A stretch of 64,000 bases of DNA from Epiperipatus broadwayi. Lineage: Eukaryota > Onychophora > Udeonychophora > Euonychophora > Peripatidae. The notes under the pieces were generated by a model. That model was not told the origin of the DNA, did no database searches, and was given only the letters and a program-made list of their open reading frames with translations. The stretch lies in contig JAQFVV010000557.1 in assembly GCA_028023455.1 (NCBI GenBank), positions 124,001 to 188,000 on the forward strand. The letters are read 5' to 3'. Below, one piece after another: positions 12,746 through 26,229 of the stretch (position 1 is its first letter; each line of letters opens with the position of its first letter). Both the position numbers and the translations under genes were made by a program.

Positions 12746-14571
12746 TTCATGTGTGTGTTAGTAATTTAATGTGATTTTTTCTTTACATTACTTTATAAAA
12801 AACAAAGAAACAATTAAACACAATCGTTTTAAGTTGCAGTAGTATTATCCAGAAATAGTATTTGTCTAAACTACATTAAACCAAGAGTAATTCACTTTTA
12901 GATTATTACCTAAATTTATATAAAGGTTATATATAAAACCATAATACCTTATATGTGTAAAAATTTGACATACCATAATTCTCCAAATATTTTGACAATC
13001 AAATGAGACTTTTCCAATAAAAATTGTAGATTTCAAATAGAATATTTTTACAGATATAAATGTTAGTGATTTTAGCTTTCGATGCCTGTTTTTATTGGCA
13101 CTTTGTTTTTTAATATCATAACTTTTATTTATAAAAATATGTCATAAAATTCTATTAAATTATTAAAATTTAAATCAATAAATCTATTAAAAAAATTCTA
13201 ATTAAAATTGATAATTCATTGTAAAAAAATCTCATTGTAAAAATATTTGGAAAGATGTTATATTTCTAATTCTCACACAAGTAAGCATTATCATTTAACT
13301 TATAACCCTTTTATAAGCTTGGATAATACACTAAAAAATTATTTTTAGATTTAGTTCTGTTAAATAATATGATTTCATCTTACAATGTCTGTTTTTAAAT
13401 GATACTTCATAACATTATACTGAAATTTATTTATAAAAATATAAGAAAATAAATTATCAACAGTTAAATCTATAAATCTGTAAAAAATATATACTTATAT
13501 ATAGTTGAAATGCACCATGTCTATATTATTCCAGCAACACTGTGCTTTTAAACAAAGCTCAAATTACATACATATGCAGGGTGACCTAAAGATATTTTAT
13601 ATAATACAAATTTTGTTTACTCTATGTATATTTCTTTAATTGTTTTAATTCTACAATTATATTTCAGCTAAATAAAGTGTTAATTAAGAAATTTCTTTCT
13701 TTCTTTAAACTTCTTTCTTTAAACAGAGTTGACACCCTTTAAACACTGAGAGCAAAGATTTTCTGTCAGCTCATAATCATTTTTCATCTTATCTAATTCT
13801 ATGGGGTTTTTTTAATTTTTTGAATGCTTATTCACTCTTGTAAAGTTTATCTTAAATCATTCTTTAAATCAGGAATCTTCAACTTTTTTGTGTTTGCTAC
13901 CCCTTTCGACATATTTTAGAGAGATTACAATATACCTACCACCTACCTAACATAAAATTTTATAATTATTCTTACAAAACATAATTTGATTAAAAATACA
14001 TGAGCAATCATACCTAGAGATATAAAATAAATTTTAAAACTGAACTAATTGAAGAACAGAACTCATATTATGTATATATTGTAATAATTATAATAACATA
14101 AAAATAAAAGCTAACTGCATATTTATTTAATAACTAATGTATATATAAATAATAAATATAATGGTAATTAAATATAAAATACAGTGTTTCAATCTACGGA
14201 AGTACTTTCAGTTAATTCCTTAACCCTTCTATTATTTAAATTGTTATTACAATATTTTTTAAATAACTGACATTTTATATATATATATATAATTTCCAAA
14301 TAATTTAAATGGTAAAAACAGTAAAATATTTATCTTAATTAATTAGTAGTACTTTGGTTGCATAGTAATTCTTATCAACTGTAAAGTAATACAGAAGTTT
14401 AATATCATGTGATTTTCCATGAGTTGTGTATGTTGGTATTTGCTGCTTGTCTATTTATAATATTATCTTTGAATCTATTTGTCAATATTGCTTCCTTTGT
14501 TTTTTTTCTTTTTATGACTTTTCTTCCATTAATATTTTTTGTAACATTTACATTAAAAGTAGATTTAAAAT
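12746..14571. other. AT-rich spacer; possible hAT terminus near 13871
   Basis: No gene. A segment starting CAGGAATCTTCAACTTTTTTG at 13871, followed by a GCTACCCCTTT word, resembles the terminal sequence of hAT (Charlie-like) elements. No matching right end was found downstream, so it is at most a relic. Confidence 0.4.
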
Positions 14572-14898
14572 TCACATGATTATCATCTCTATACTAGCAC
14601 ATAATTGTTATAAACAAAGGCAAAACTCTCCATACAGTAGTGCCATCCTGTGCCAAACAGAGTAATCAATGGATGCTAGAAGGCTTGTGCATAAAATCCC
14701 TATCTAGTGCCTACTCATCCAATATCCCCAGACTAGTTTCAGGCTTATGGCCATCATCAGTGAGTAGCCTTGGATCTGAGAGCACTGCACCTAGATCTTA
14801 TCTCCTAGATAGGGATTTTATGCACAAGCTTTCTGGAATCCATTGATTACTCTGTTTGGCACAGGGTGGCACTACTGTATGGAGAGTTTTGCCTTTGT
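14572..14898 (+). mobile_element. Foldback element F1, copy 3
   Basis: The core at 14614-14898 begins ACAAAGGCAAAACTC and ends with the reverse complement. The terminal AAAACAGG of the other copies is replaced by ACAAAGG on both ends, so the two termini changed together or this is a subfamily. The interior closely matches copy 1, including the CCTACTCATCCAATATCCCC word in one arm. The upstream 40 bp are again shared. Open frames at 14426-14665 and 14640-14846 overlap it and are not genes. Confidence 0.75.
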
Positions 14899-15914
14899 AA
14901 TGATTGAAGAATACTGGGACAGTATTTAATTGATTGTTTATCATTTTTTACACCATTATATAATAATTGATGCTATTTTATTCTTTCTTTATATAATATA
15001 TTCAGCAAATACCCATATACATAACTCATTGAAAATCATGTCATATTGAACTTGTGTTTTACTTTACAGATGATAAGAATTATTACATAATCAAAAGCGC
15101 TATTGATGAATTAAGATATATAAAATAATCCCAGTGCATAACGCTATACTGAAATAAATATACAAATATTAAGTTGGCTATTTTAAAATACGAACTCTAA
15201 TGTATTTATATATTAGTTCACAGAGGGCGGTACTGGATTTCTTAACCATGTGGGGTGATTTAATGCGTATATATATATATATATATATTACCGTTAAAAT
15301 TATTTGGAACTTATGTATAGTATATTTATAATGGGTATTTCATTTAATGTATTTAAGTATAATTTTTTTATTAACTTAATCTTATGGTAAGTTAACTTTA
15401 TTTCAGTTTTATGAGTATATGCCAATTTAAATTATAAATTATTTAAAGTAAGTCTTGAACATAACTGAAGTCCATTTTAATATTTATTATATTAATTTAA
15501 ACTTGTCTCTGGCTGAAGTAATTTTAAGTGTTTAATCAAAAGATATATAATTTTTTATTTAACAGAAAATTTGTATTAAAAAGGCAAGATTGCTTCAATA
15601 TAATCCTTTGGTATTTCAAATTTTAGTATTTAAATAAGTAGTAATAGTAATTAGGTCTAAATTTAATATTAGATGCTAATGTTGAATTTTTGCATTTTTA
15701 ATAAAGCATTTGCTTTAAATTAAATATCAGCTGTAGCATATTCATAAACTAATATCATTAAGATTAAATAGAGAACGGTAAAGCTAGATTAGTTAACTTA
15801 AAAAGACTGAAAATTGGTTTATTAGTATTAAAATATTGCTTACATTTATTAATTTCACTTTACACTTTATTAACTGAAATACGGGCTTATTATATACCTG
15901 TATCAATATATGTA
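14899..15914. other. AT-rich spacer, no gene seen
   Basis: No frame or repeat recognised apart from a (TA)n run at about 15269-15289. Confidence 0.55.
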
Positions 15915-16099
15915 ATGTATAGGGTATATGAGCACAGACCTTCACACGATCCACCACTCTCCACACTATCTCATAACACTGATACACTTGAACAAATATA
16001 TATGTCAAAAAGATAAATAATCAATATAAGTATTTCATGCTAGACCAGCAATCATTAGTTGGTTCAGATTATCATCTCTACACATATATGCAATAAGTG

Positions 16100-16175
<76 letters not shown>

Positions 16176-16400
16176 GATAACCAATCTTCATACTTTAATG
16201 AACAGGCTTCAATCCACTCTTCAACCGGCCATCCAAATGAAAATCTGATGATGGAACGCTCAAAGGCAACCCTGAGGCCGAGTTTTTGGTGATTATTTAT
16301 TTTTTCGACATATATGTGTTCAACTGTATCAGTATTATGAGATAGAATGGAGAGTGGTGAGTCACGTGAAGGTCTGTGCTCATATATCCTTTACACTTTA
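15915..16400. repeat. Large inverted repeat around a TA microsatellite
   Basis: Positions 15915-16015 pair with 16303-16400 as imperfect inverted repeats of roughly 100 bases; the shared words include TATATGAGCACAGACCTTCAC and CACCACTCTCCA. The centre holds (TA)n at 16103-16172 and a GC-richer unique stretch (16190-16300). The minus-strand frame 15793-16008 covers the left arm and is not a gene. Either this is one palindromic element or two inverted copies of a unit that met at the TA tract. Confidence 0.65.
16103..16172. repeat. (TA)n microsatellite
   Basis: About 70 bases of uninterrupted TA dinucleotides within the loop of the 15915-16400 inverted repeat. Confidence 0.95.
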
Positions 16401-17692
16401 TTGTTTTTTAATGTTGAACATTATTTTTAAATATCTGTAATTTAACTAAGATATTAAAGTTAAATCATGGTGAACTTCTGATTTGTTTATTTAATATATC
16501 CTGGAAATAGTTATAAAGAAATATGTCATTTTTTTTTTCTTAAAACAATATATTTTCTTCATTGTATTCTATTTTATTTTACTATAATAATTTTATTCTT
16601 TTAAATAATTGTCTCGGACAACATGTATTAATTAAAACATCTGAAAAATATATAAATGAGTTGGTATTTTAGGTTAACTCCACAGATACTAAATTAACCT
16701 TTAACCTTAAGGTACAAAAATTAAAAGAAAGTTGTAAAAATACATTTTTTTGCCAATCAAGAGTGACATGACTAGGTTTCTATTTCCACACGTGTACACT
16801 GAATGTCTGAACTAATTATAAATAATAATTTTTTAATTATTTATTTAAAATAGCGTGCTTCCTTAAAAAATTTAAATTCATGAACCAAAGTTTTAAACTG
16901 AAGTCACTAGAAATCCAAAAGTTAACATTATTTAAAGTGGAGAAAAGCAAAGAATTGAAAATATTAAAGCTCGGTCATAATACACAAAGTATATTTATTG
17001 GAAATTAGTACATCACAGGAATTATCTAGATCTCATATTGCTCATGTAAGAATCCTGCATTATTTTATATTTCATAATTGCTATGAACTGTATGATAAAT
17101 CTAACATTACTTATATCACATGATCATCATTTCTTATGCTTCTTCAAGCTATTAAAACAGGAAAAACAAAATATTTTCAAGCCAAGCTATGAGCTAATGT
17201 GCTTGGACTGAAAATATTATTGTGTTTTTAATTTTAGACTCATAGTTTTGTAGTTAACTAAAGAGGTAAAACATGGCTGTTGAAGAACCGCTTTAGATCC
17301 CAAGATCTAGATGCAGTGAAAAAAAAGAACTTCACAAACAAAAAATGAAGTAAACATTGGAGACTGTGTAGATGAGAATGTTCAAAATATAAGTGGAAGA
17401 ATATATAACATAAGGTATTAAAATAAATAAATAAATAAAAATATTTATAGAAGAATTTAAAAAGAAAAATACTGTTGAAGATATATCTAGAAGTAGAAGA
17501 ATTATGACCTTAAAAGAAATAGCTAAAAAAAACATGATAGCATCCTGGAGAGATTAGTTTGGGTCGAATATTAGAGCCTGCACTTGATCTCATATCAATG
17601 ATAATGAAGTCTCATTATTCTTATTATTCAGAAATGTTTTAGTGAGAGTATTTACAATTTTATATAATAAATATTTGTCTGAAGGTTTGTAA
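16401..17692. other. AT-rich spacer with a short F1-like fragment
   Basis: Positions 17114-17165 match the shared upstream flank of the F1 foldback elements (ATCACATGATCATCATTTCT... ending in AAAACAGG), but no foldback arm follows. The stretch 17290-17560 is purine-rich and reads partly open on the plus strand with no recognised domain. The opposite frame at 17332-17535 is a hydrophobic composition artefact. Confidence 0.5.
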
Positions 17693-18592
17693 TGATGATA
17701 TATTATAAGATGTGATATGTTGGACTATTTCCATCATTTATAAGTGAATGTTGAATGTACAGAAAATTTTTATTTAAACTTTCCAAATACAAACAACTTG
17801 TTAGTAATAACACACAAATAGACAATACAGGTTAGCAATTTCACAACATTTCGAGTAGTATTATTCTCCACTCTTCTTCAAGTGTTGCTGGACTATATGC
17901 ACAGTGACAATATTCGCTTAGAAGTTGAACTCGCACCTTTAGATTCTTGAATATCGAATTTTAAGGCAAACGCTCTACCAACTGACCTATTCTATCAAAG
18001 GCAACATATAGTAAAAATTTGATATATTTATATATGAGGGTTGGTTCAAATCCTCCTGAGTCCAAATCCTCCTGAGTCCTTCAATGTAAATTGAAGGACT
18101 CAGAAGGATTTGAACCAACCCTCATATATAAATATATCAAATTTTTACTATATGTTGCCTTTGATAGAATAGCTCAGTTGGTAGAGCTTTTGCCTTAAAA
18201 TTTAATATTCAAGAATCTAAAGGTGCAAGTTCAACCTCTAAATAAATATTGTCACTGAGCATATAGGCCAGCAACACCTGAAGAAGAGTGGTGAATAATA
18301 GTACTCGAAATGTTGTGTAATTACTAACCTGTATTGTCTATTTGTCTGTTATTACTAACAAGTTTGTATTTATCAAGCAGTGTTAGCCGAGAGGTCATCG
18401 CAACTGCCTTGCAAGCAAGTAGTTGGTTGCAGACGGTTGTGGGTTTGCATCCCGGCCGATGCTATGACATATGAAAAAAAAAAAAGTTGTTTGTATTTGG
18501 AAAGTTTCAATAAAGTTTAAAATTTTCTGTACATTCAACATTCACTCATAAATGATGGAAATAGTCCAACATATCACATCTTATATAATAAA
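17693..18592. repeat. Long palindrome: two tRNA-headed units head to head
   Basis: The sequence folds on a centre at about 18087. The left arm (17698-18085) pairs with the right arm (18090-18590) once the SINE inserted at 18380-18485 is removed. Each arm, reading outward, has a tRNA-like head: plus strand 18166-18241, with TAGCTCAGTTGGTAGAGC and GTGCAAGTTCAA; minus strand 17917-17994, with GTCAGTTGGTAGAGCG and GTGCGAGTTCAA. A shared body and tail follow. Near the centre each arm also has an inward-facing perfect B-box word, GGTTCAAATCC (18050-18060 on plus). It is best read as an inverted dimer of a tRNA-derived repeat. Confidence 0.75.
18380..18485 (+). mobile_element. tRNA-derived SINE, family S2, copy 1
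   Basis: The 5' part GTGTTAGCCGAGAGGTC carries an A-box of the leucine/serine (class II) tRNA type. GGGTTTGCATCC at 18441-18452 is the B-box. The unit closes with CCGGCCGATGCTATGACA and an A-rich tail of about 12 A. It interrupts the right arm of the palindrome. TTTGTATTT stands on both sides (18363-18371 and about 18489-18498), as expected for a target-site duplication. A second copy is at 46381-46487. It is too altered in the anticodon region to be a working tRNA gene. Confidence 0.8.
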
Positions 18593-21500
18593 TAATTTGT
18601 TTTTATTAGTACATCTGGACTTTTACAACTCTATTCTCAGGCAAGATTGGCACAAGTGTCTATTATCTTTTAATACCTTGTAGAGGTTATACAATCATTG
18701 CACGATAATATGCAATGTAAATTTTAATTGTATTAGTGCATCATTTATCTTTAGCACAATTCTATTACAATGATCCATCAGTCCAGAAGTCAGACCAACC
18801 TCCTATGAAGTTAAGTATATATATATATACCAACCTCCTATGAAGTTAAGTTTAAATATTTAAAAATGACGTAAGTTAAATTGAAACACGTGCTATATAA
18901 ACTACTTGAATAAGTGAATATTCCTCATGTATCTGTAGTATGAAAAATTAGCCTAACTTCTGGGTTGATAGATGGTTTCAATAGGCTTGAGCTAAAAGTG
19001 GATAATGCACTGATAAAATCAAAACTTACAATAAATTTTGTATAATAATAAAAGTTTTTCAACTGACTTTTTCATTTAGATCATGTTACTAATCAAAGTA
19101 TTTGATTTCTTCATTTATTTTTCTGATTTTTTTTTTTAATATCTGCAAAACGTAGTACTTATTTAAAATTAAATTAGTCATAAAAACTTTACTGTATTAA
19201 TATATTATTAAATATATCTGACATATAATTACATTTTCCTAATTATATTATGCAAACATAATTTAACCTTGTTACTTTTTTTATTCTAATTAAATTTTAA
19301 ATTGATATTTTTTTAATTAAAAAGTGCATATTAAACTTTCAAATTATACCTTAATAAAGAACACACACAAAAAATTACCACAATATAAATTTTAAGAAAA
19401 CACATTTAATTTAAATTATGATTATTAAATTATTTGTTACAATTAATATTTTGTCTATTCTTATTTTAAAAACAGCTCACTTTCGTTCTCTTTTTTCTCA
19501 CTCTTATCTCACTCTTTTACATATGTATATAGCTGTAGAACTTATTAAATGAATTGAATTCCTTTGACTTCTGACTAAAATCTTAAAGAAAATGACCTGA
19601 TTATTTTAAATTGCTGTAACATGAACGCTATGTTGCTGATATTTGGGATTAAAAATTATCAATGTCTTTATTTCTTTCAGAAGTTTCTTAGTTGCCTGAG
19701 ATATTGGAAAATCTTTCCGAAGGTAGATAGAATATATATATATATATATATCTTTTATGTGGGCGTGCGTGGATAAGTAATTGATATTAGTAAATAAAGG
19801 AAAATATCAATGTAATTATATGCATATATGAACGAGTGTTTTACCGCTATTAATATGTAATAATTTTTATGTATTATTTATGAAGATTTAATAATCAGAA
19901 GCTACTGGTTCTTGGTTGTTTTCTGTTAAAAGTTATTATGGTGTGACTTATTAAAAATAGTTCATAAATAAATACTTATGACAGACTATAAAGGTCAAGA
20001 TCTTTATTCTCTAAAAAGTGTGAAATTGTCAACAGCTGTTTATTAACAGTAGAGAGTGCTAAGAGTCTCCAAGGTTTAAATTTAGATTGATATAAGGGGA
20101 CTTTCCTGCCTCATATTAAAATGGGTTATTTAAACTGGCTAAAGTTAAACATTGGAAAAATAATTAATCTGTAAAATCGGTGAGAGAATGATTCACTATA
20201 AATAAAATATATCTTGTGTGAGTGCATTGTCAGAGTAATGAATTCATGGATTAAATTTTTTTTAATCAAATCTAATCTGTCACTTCTTGGTTTGAACATA
20301 CCATGATCTTCGAATAATTAATCATTCAAGAAAAAACATTATAGTGATTAATAATAGATCAGCAGTTTAGCAAAGTTAGCTACTTCACTTTTATCAAATG
20401 CAGATCATTCAGATTTCTGTCCTAATAAAGTCTCATTTTGCAAAAAATAAAGATGCTTTTAGGAAAGATAGGACTGAACTTATCATTTGGTCACCAGCTT
20501 TAACTTTTTATACTATTTAATCAAAGGTCTGAAATTTAAAACACCCTGAAGTTTTGAATAGAAGATAACTTCTTGAGGCTATATATTTTATTGACCTCAG
20601 ATTTGTGTTACTGTATGCATATTTTATCCCTTGGTTTGAGTGATATGTACCTATAAAACACTATATATCTTTCTTTGCTTTTATTTATCATATACTTTTA
20701 GGATACTAATTCATTTTAATTTTCTTTTTACCAAAAGGCACCTATTTCCAAATAAAAGAAGAGTTAGATTGTTTGACATTCCTGTTCTTGATTGAAGATA
20801 ATATATATCTAAAAAGAAATTTGGAATATGGATATAGCACTGCAACATAATATCCATTGATTATTCAAATTACACTAGCAGCTCTAGAACAAATAATGCA
20901 AATTACTTTTTCTAGAATGTAAGTAGAAAAAATTCCTGTGAATATTTTTGAGTGACATAATAAGATAAAGACTTATATATACATATATAATACAAATAAA
21001 ATGTCAATTAATTAGCTTGAAAGGCTGTTATTTGAATGTAATACAATTGTAAACATGTGCTATATAAAAATAAATGCTTATTTACATATGATTAAGTTTC
21101 AGTTAGAGTGACATTTAGTAAATTCTAGACAATTTCACCGTCATCATTCATTCAGATATCGTATATAGTAATTTAAAGTGAGTGGTCCATCCTTACACTT
21201 TCCTTGCCAGTACTTCAGATTTGCTCATATATAAGCATTTGAGTTGTAGGAATAAGTGGATTCATTTTATTCCTGCATAAATACTATATCTTGTATTGGA
21301 GAGGAAAGTATTCATTTATTATTATTAACACTCGCAAAAGCGTATGCACAATTAGCTTGAAAGGCTGATATTTGAATGTAAAAAACTATTGTAACTACAA
21401 TAAAAATAATAAATATAACATTAATGAACTATTATATACAGTCGTTCAATTTGCAGAAGAACTTTTGGTTAAATCCGTATAATGTAATAAAATATATTTT

Positions 21501-22627
21501 TAGAGTAAACGCAATACAACTATAATATAGAAAAATATTTATATAGATGTAAAAACCTGATTATATGTTGATGTTTTATTTTGCTCTTTAGACAATTAAA
21601 ATGGAAGTAAAATAATGTGAAAAAAAATCAAATGCTGTTATTTATGACTGAATTTAAAATAGTGTAGAATCTGAGTCTAATGATTATCATCAAACCAAAT
21701 GCTAATCGTGTACTTTAATCATTAAGCTGAGATCAGTAAAATCAACTCAAGATCACTTAGTATATGAGTGATCTGGTGATAAATGATGTAGCAATCATAT
21801 ATTTAATAACACTATCTACATAATTCCAAAAAATAATCTAGAATCTAAACATATACATTAAACTTTATTATTATCTAATGCTATCTTTTGGATAGCAATA
21901 GATTCTGTTGAACACTGGTGTACAAGAATAAAGACATAAATACTTAGTTTAATATTAACTAACTTTACTATTAGTAGTAATAATAAATTTAAATATTCCA
22001 TAAATATTATCCAATCATACAAATATATTACTAAACATTATTTATGGGGAAAAATTACATATATGCTCGACATTATTACTGGAAAAAAAAATACATATAT
22101 AGATTAATAATGACTTGTTCAGAGTGCGTATAATAATATAAAAATCACATGAATTAGGTGTACAAACCCAGGGGAAATAAATTTTTTTACACATATACAT
22201 TATTCAGTATTATTCAGAAAAAAAACATTATATATGTACTAAAATCCATTACTCAAAGTGCTGCAGGGTGTGAGAATAATTAATGGCATCATGTTGGGCA
22301 ACCAAACCTGGGGCAAAAAAAACTGTACTGGTCAGTTTTGTCTGTTCATATAAAAAAATCTAGCATCTAGGCAAAAGTACCTCAAGTCCAATCATGTGCT
22401 AGATATATAATTCAGGAACACTCATGAATTCTGCTCTATTTGCCTATTTTCTAGATCTACCAACTTATGAGCAATAATTCCAATGATACCAATTTAATTT
22501 ATCTCTCTCTGCTGGCATTGAAAAGCAGAGACACAAAGAGACTCTAAATTGGAAATGAACTAATGAAACCTTTTAGTATAAAATACACAACATTTGATAC
22601 ATTTAAAGATCGTGACTTTTCATATTA

Positions 22628-22629
<2 letters not shown>
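18593..22629. other. AT-rich spacer, no gene seen
   Basis: About 4 kb without a credible gene. Small items are a 22-bp direct repeat (CCAACCTCCTATGAAGTTAA) on both sides of a TA run at 18797-18850, a (TA)n at 19734-19750, and a ~33-bp direct repeat (AATTAGCTTGAAAGGCTG core) at 21009-21041 and 21351-21381. Confidence 0.55.

Positions 22630-22702
<73 letters not shown>
22630..22702. repeat. (TA)n microsatellite
   Basis: About 73 bases of uninterrupted TA dinucleotides in otherwise ordinary AT-rich DNA. Confidence 0.95.
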
Positions 22703-24050
<1,348 letters not shown>

Positions 24051-25391
24051 TAGGTGGTGGTTATTTATTTCATAAAAAAAAAATATTGATTTAAATTCAC
24101 ATAAAAAAAATTTGGACTTTTAGAATTAGTGCTATTATTTTGAAGAAAAAAAAATTTCTTAGATAAACAGATTTCTACTTTGTTTTTTGATAAATACACT
24201 ATAATATAATTAAGTTATTTTTTTCCAAATCTGCAAGCATCCACTGTAATTTAAATAACAAACTTTTTTAACTAAAAAAAACTAAACTGATCTCCCCATG
24301 ATAAGAAGGGGGGAGGGAGTTAAAAGAAGAGCGAATATTCTTGCAAATATAGAAAATTATTGGCATATTATTTAAAATACAAAATATAATAATCAAAATA
24401 TGAAATGTTGCCACATGAAAATGAAATAAGAAATTAAAAGTATTACTAGAGGCTTAATGATTGGAGAAAGATTAAGAGAGTTTTAGAGAGTGGAATATAT
24501 TTTAACAATAAGATAAGATTTTACAAATTATTCAGTTGATAATGAATATCAGATCTTCTGATCAGCTAAAAAAATATTACATTATATTTAAAGGAATGGT
24601 TATACAAGTAATACAGTTTTAAATTTAGATTATACATGTAAATTTATGAGTTATAGCAGCAACATGGATTTATTGCCTTGTTCAGTATTGACAATAATTC
24701 TTTGATGATTTGAAAAGCCCATCGTAGACTAGATCTAGTTTGTTCAGGTTGGTCAGGCAAGTAGCACTTTCATTATTTAGTATATAGGCACATAGTAACA
24801 GTTCATGAGTATCTGGATCCTGTGTAGTGGTATTGGGAAAGATGGTATTCTGAAATAGTGAGAAATGTGAAGTTTTTACCTACTCATGATATTGACTCAA
24901 AAATGCAATGGGTGTGGATGTTGTTGGCCATTGCTCTTCTCAAATTATTTGCTCTCCCTGGGTGTTAAAATCCAGCACTATTTATATGATTTTAAAATTG
25001 TTCTGGAATGCTTTTAGCTAGTTCACCTAAGGCAATTTATCTACTTTATCGATTTTCAAGTTGTAGACTGGATGCATATCTTTGTTCCCATAAGTTTTAA
25101 AGACAATGCAATCCTGCTAAGAATTTTTCAAACGATTGTTTTAAAATATAATCTGAGATTTTAAAATAAATTTAAAGTGGATAAAATTTCCACTAATGGA
25201 TTTTACATTACTTTTCTAAAATTATAACATTTTAATTTGGACGAATGGATTTCCAGTTAATTGACTTAATTGCATTTGAGAATATTCAGCAGGATTGCAT
25301 CAGACTTTTCTTTTCTGACCACCATTACTAAAATAAATAGTAAAATTTAATATAATTTTAAAAATACAAATTACCATAATATATTTTGATA
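24051..25391. other. AT-rich spacer; short inverted repeat, weak coding-like patch
   Basis: CAATGCAATCCTGCT near 25106-25120 is inverted at about 25290-25305 (AGCAGGATTGCATC), giving a small palindrome. On the minus strand 24690-24920 there is an open stretch of about 77 codons without a start and without a recognised domain. It could be the end of an unidentified TE protein. Confidence 0.4.
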
Positions 25392-25775
25392 TTATAAACA
25401 CCTTACAATATGAATCTGAGACTTGGACACTTAATAGAAAAGCAATACAGAGATTTCATGCCACTAAAAGAAGATGGAAAGATGCACATTGAGAATAACA
25501 AGAAGAGATCGAATACACAATATGTGGGTAAGAGAACAAACAGATGTTACTGACCTCATTGAAAAAATTAAAAGACTGAAGTGGAGTTGAGCCGGACATA
25601 TTTCTAGGAGAGATGATAATAGATGGACAATTGAAATCTTAAACTGGATTCCAAGATATTGTAAAAGACCCAGAAAGAGACAACATTGTGAGATGGGTGG
25701 ATGAAATAAAAAAGTATGCATGAGTAATGTGGAGAGACCTTTATCCTGAAGTGAATGATCCATTACACACATATA
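25392..25775 (+). pseudogene. 3' fragment of an RTE-like LINE
   Basis: Plus-strand translation, with frameshifts, gives YESETWTLNRKAIQRF, then a basic segment, EENKQM-type and RWVDEIKKYA words, and MWRDLYPE. This is the C-terminal end of the RT ORF of the same LINE type as 10340-12745, whose own copy has EVWTFNRK at the matching place. Only the last ~120 codons remain, the usual 5' truncation of LINE insertions. The minus-strand frame 25464-25772 is its shadow. Confidence 0.75.
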
Positions 25776-26229
25776 TGAATAATATAAAATAAAATATGTA
25801 TTTATTTAAAATATTTAGATTACATTAAGATGTTAGTAAATATTTATGCCAGTTATTATTTTAATAATTAAGCAAAAAAATATTAATAAATGATATGTAT
25901 ACATAAAGATAGAGCTGAATGTGGTTTGGTGGTGGGAGATTCAAAATGGGCTGTGAAGCTTGATCTGAGTATCACATTGACTGCTTCACTATATTATCAT
26001 TCTGATTCATTTCTAAATATAACAATATTTAAAATGTGGTTTCCAGATATACATTTTTAATGGTAAGCAATGATAAAGTCAATACATATATACAAACATT
26101 GTGCATCCAGTAATAAAAATATTCCAATTTAGATTTTACAAATTTAATAGTATATAATTCTATTTAGCTAATGTAATGGCTGAGTTAAGCAATCTATAGA
26201 AACACATGCCCATATATATATATATATAT
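25776..26229. other. AT-rich spacer ending in a TA run
   Basis: No gene or named repeat. The (TA)n at 26213-26229 abuts the start of the solo LTR. Confidence 0.55.

Noticed and set aside
17332-17535. 67-codon hydrophobic minus-strand ORF (membrane peptide)
   Set aside because: It arises from a purine-rich plus strand and has no relatives or signals.
18166-18241. Functional tRNA gene
   Set aside because: A- and B-box words are present, but acceptor pairing is poor and the unit is one arm of a palindrome with a mirrored copy, so it is a tRNA-derived repeat.
18380-18485. Functional leucine or serine tRNA
   Set aside because: The anticodon region cannot be folded cleanly, and a second copy with the same 3' end and A tail shows it is a SINE.
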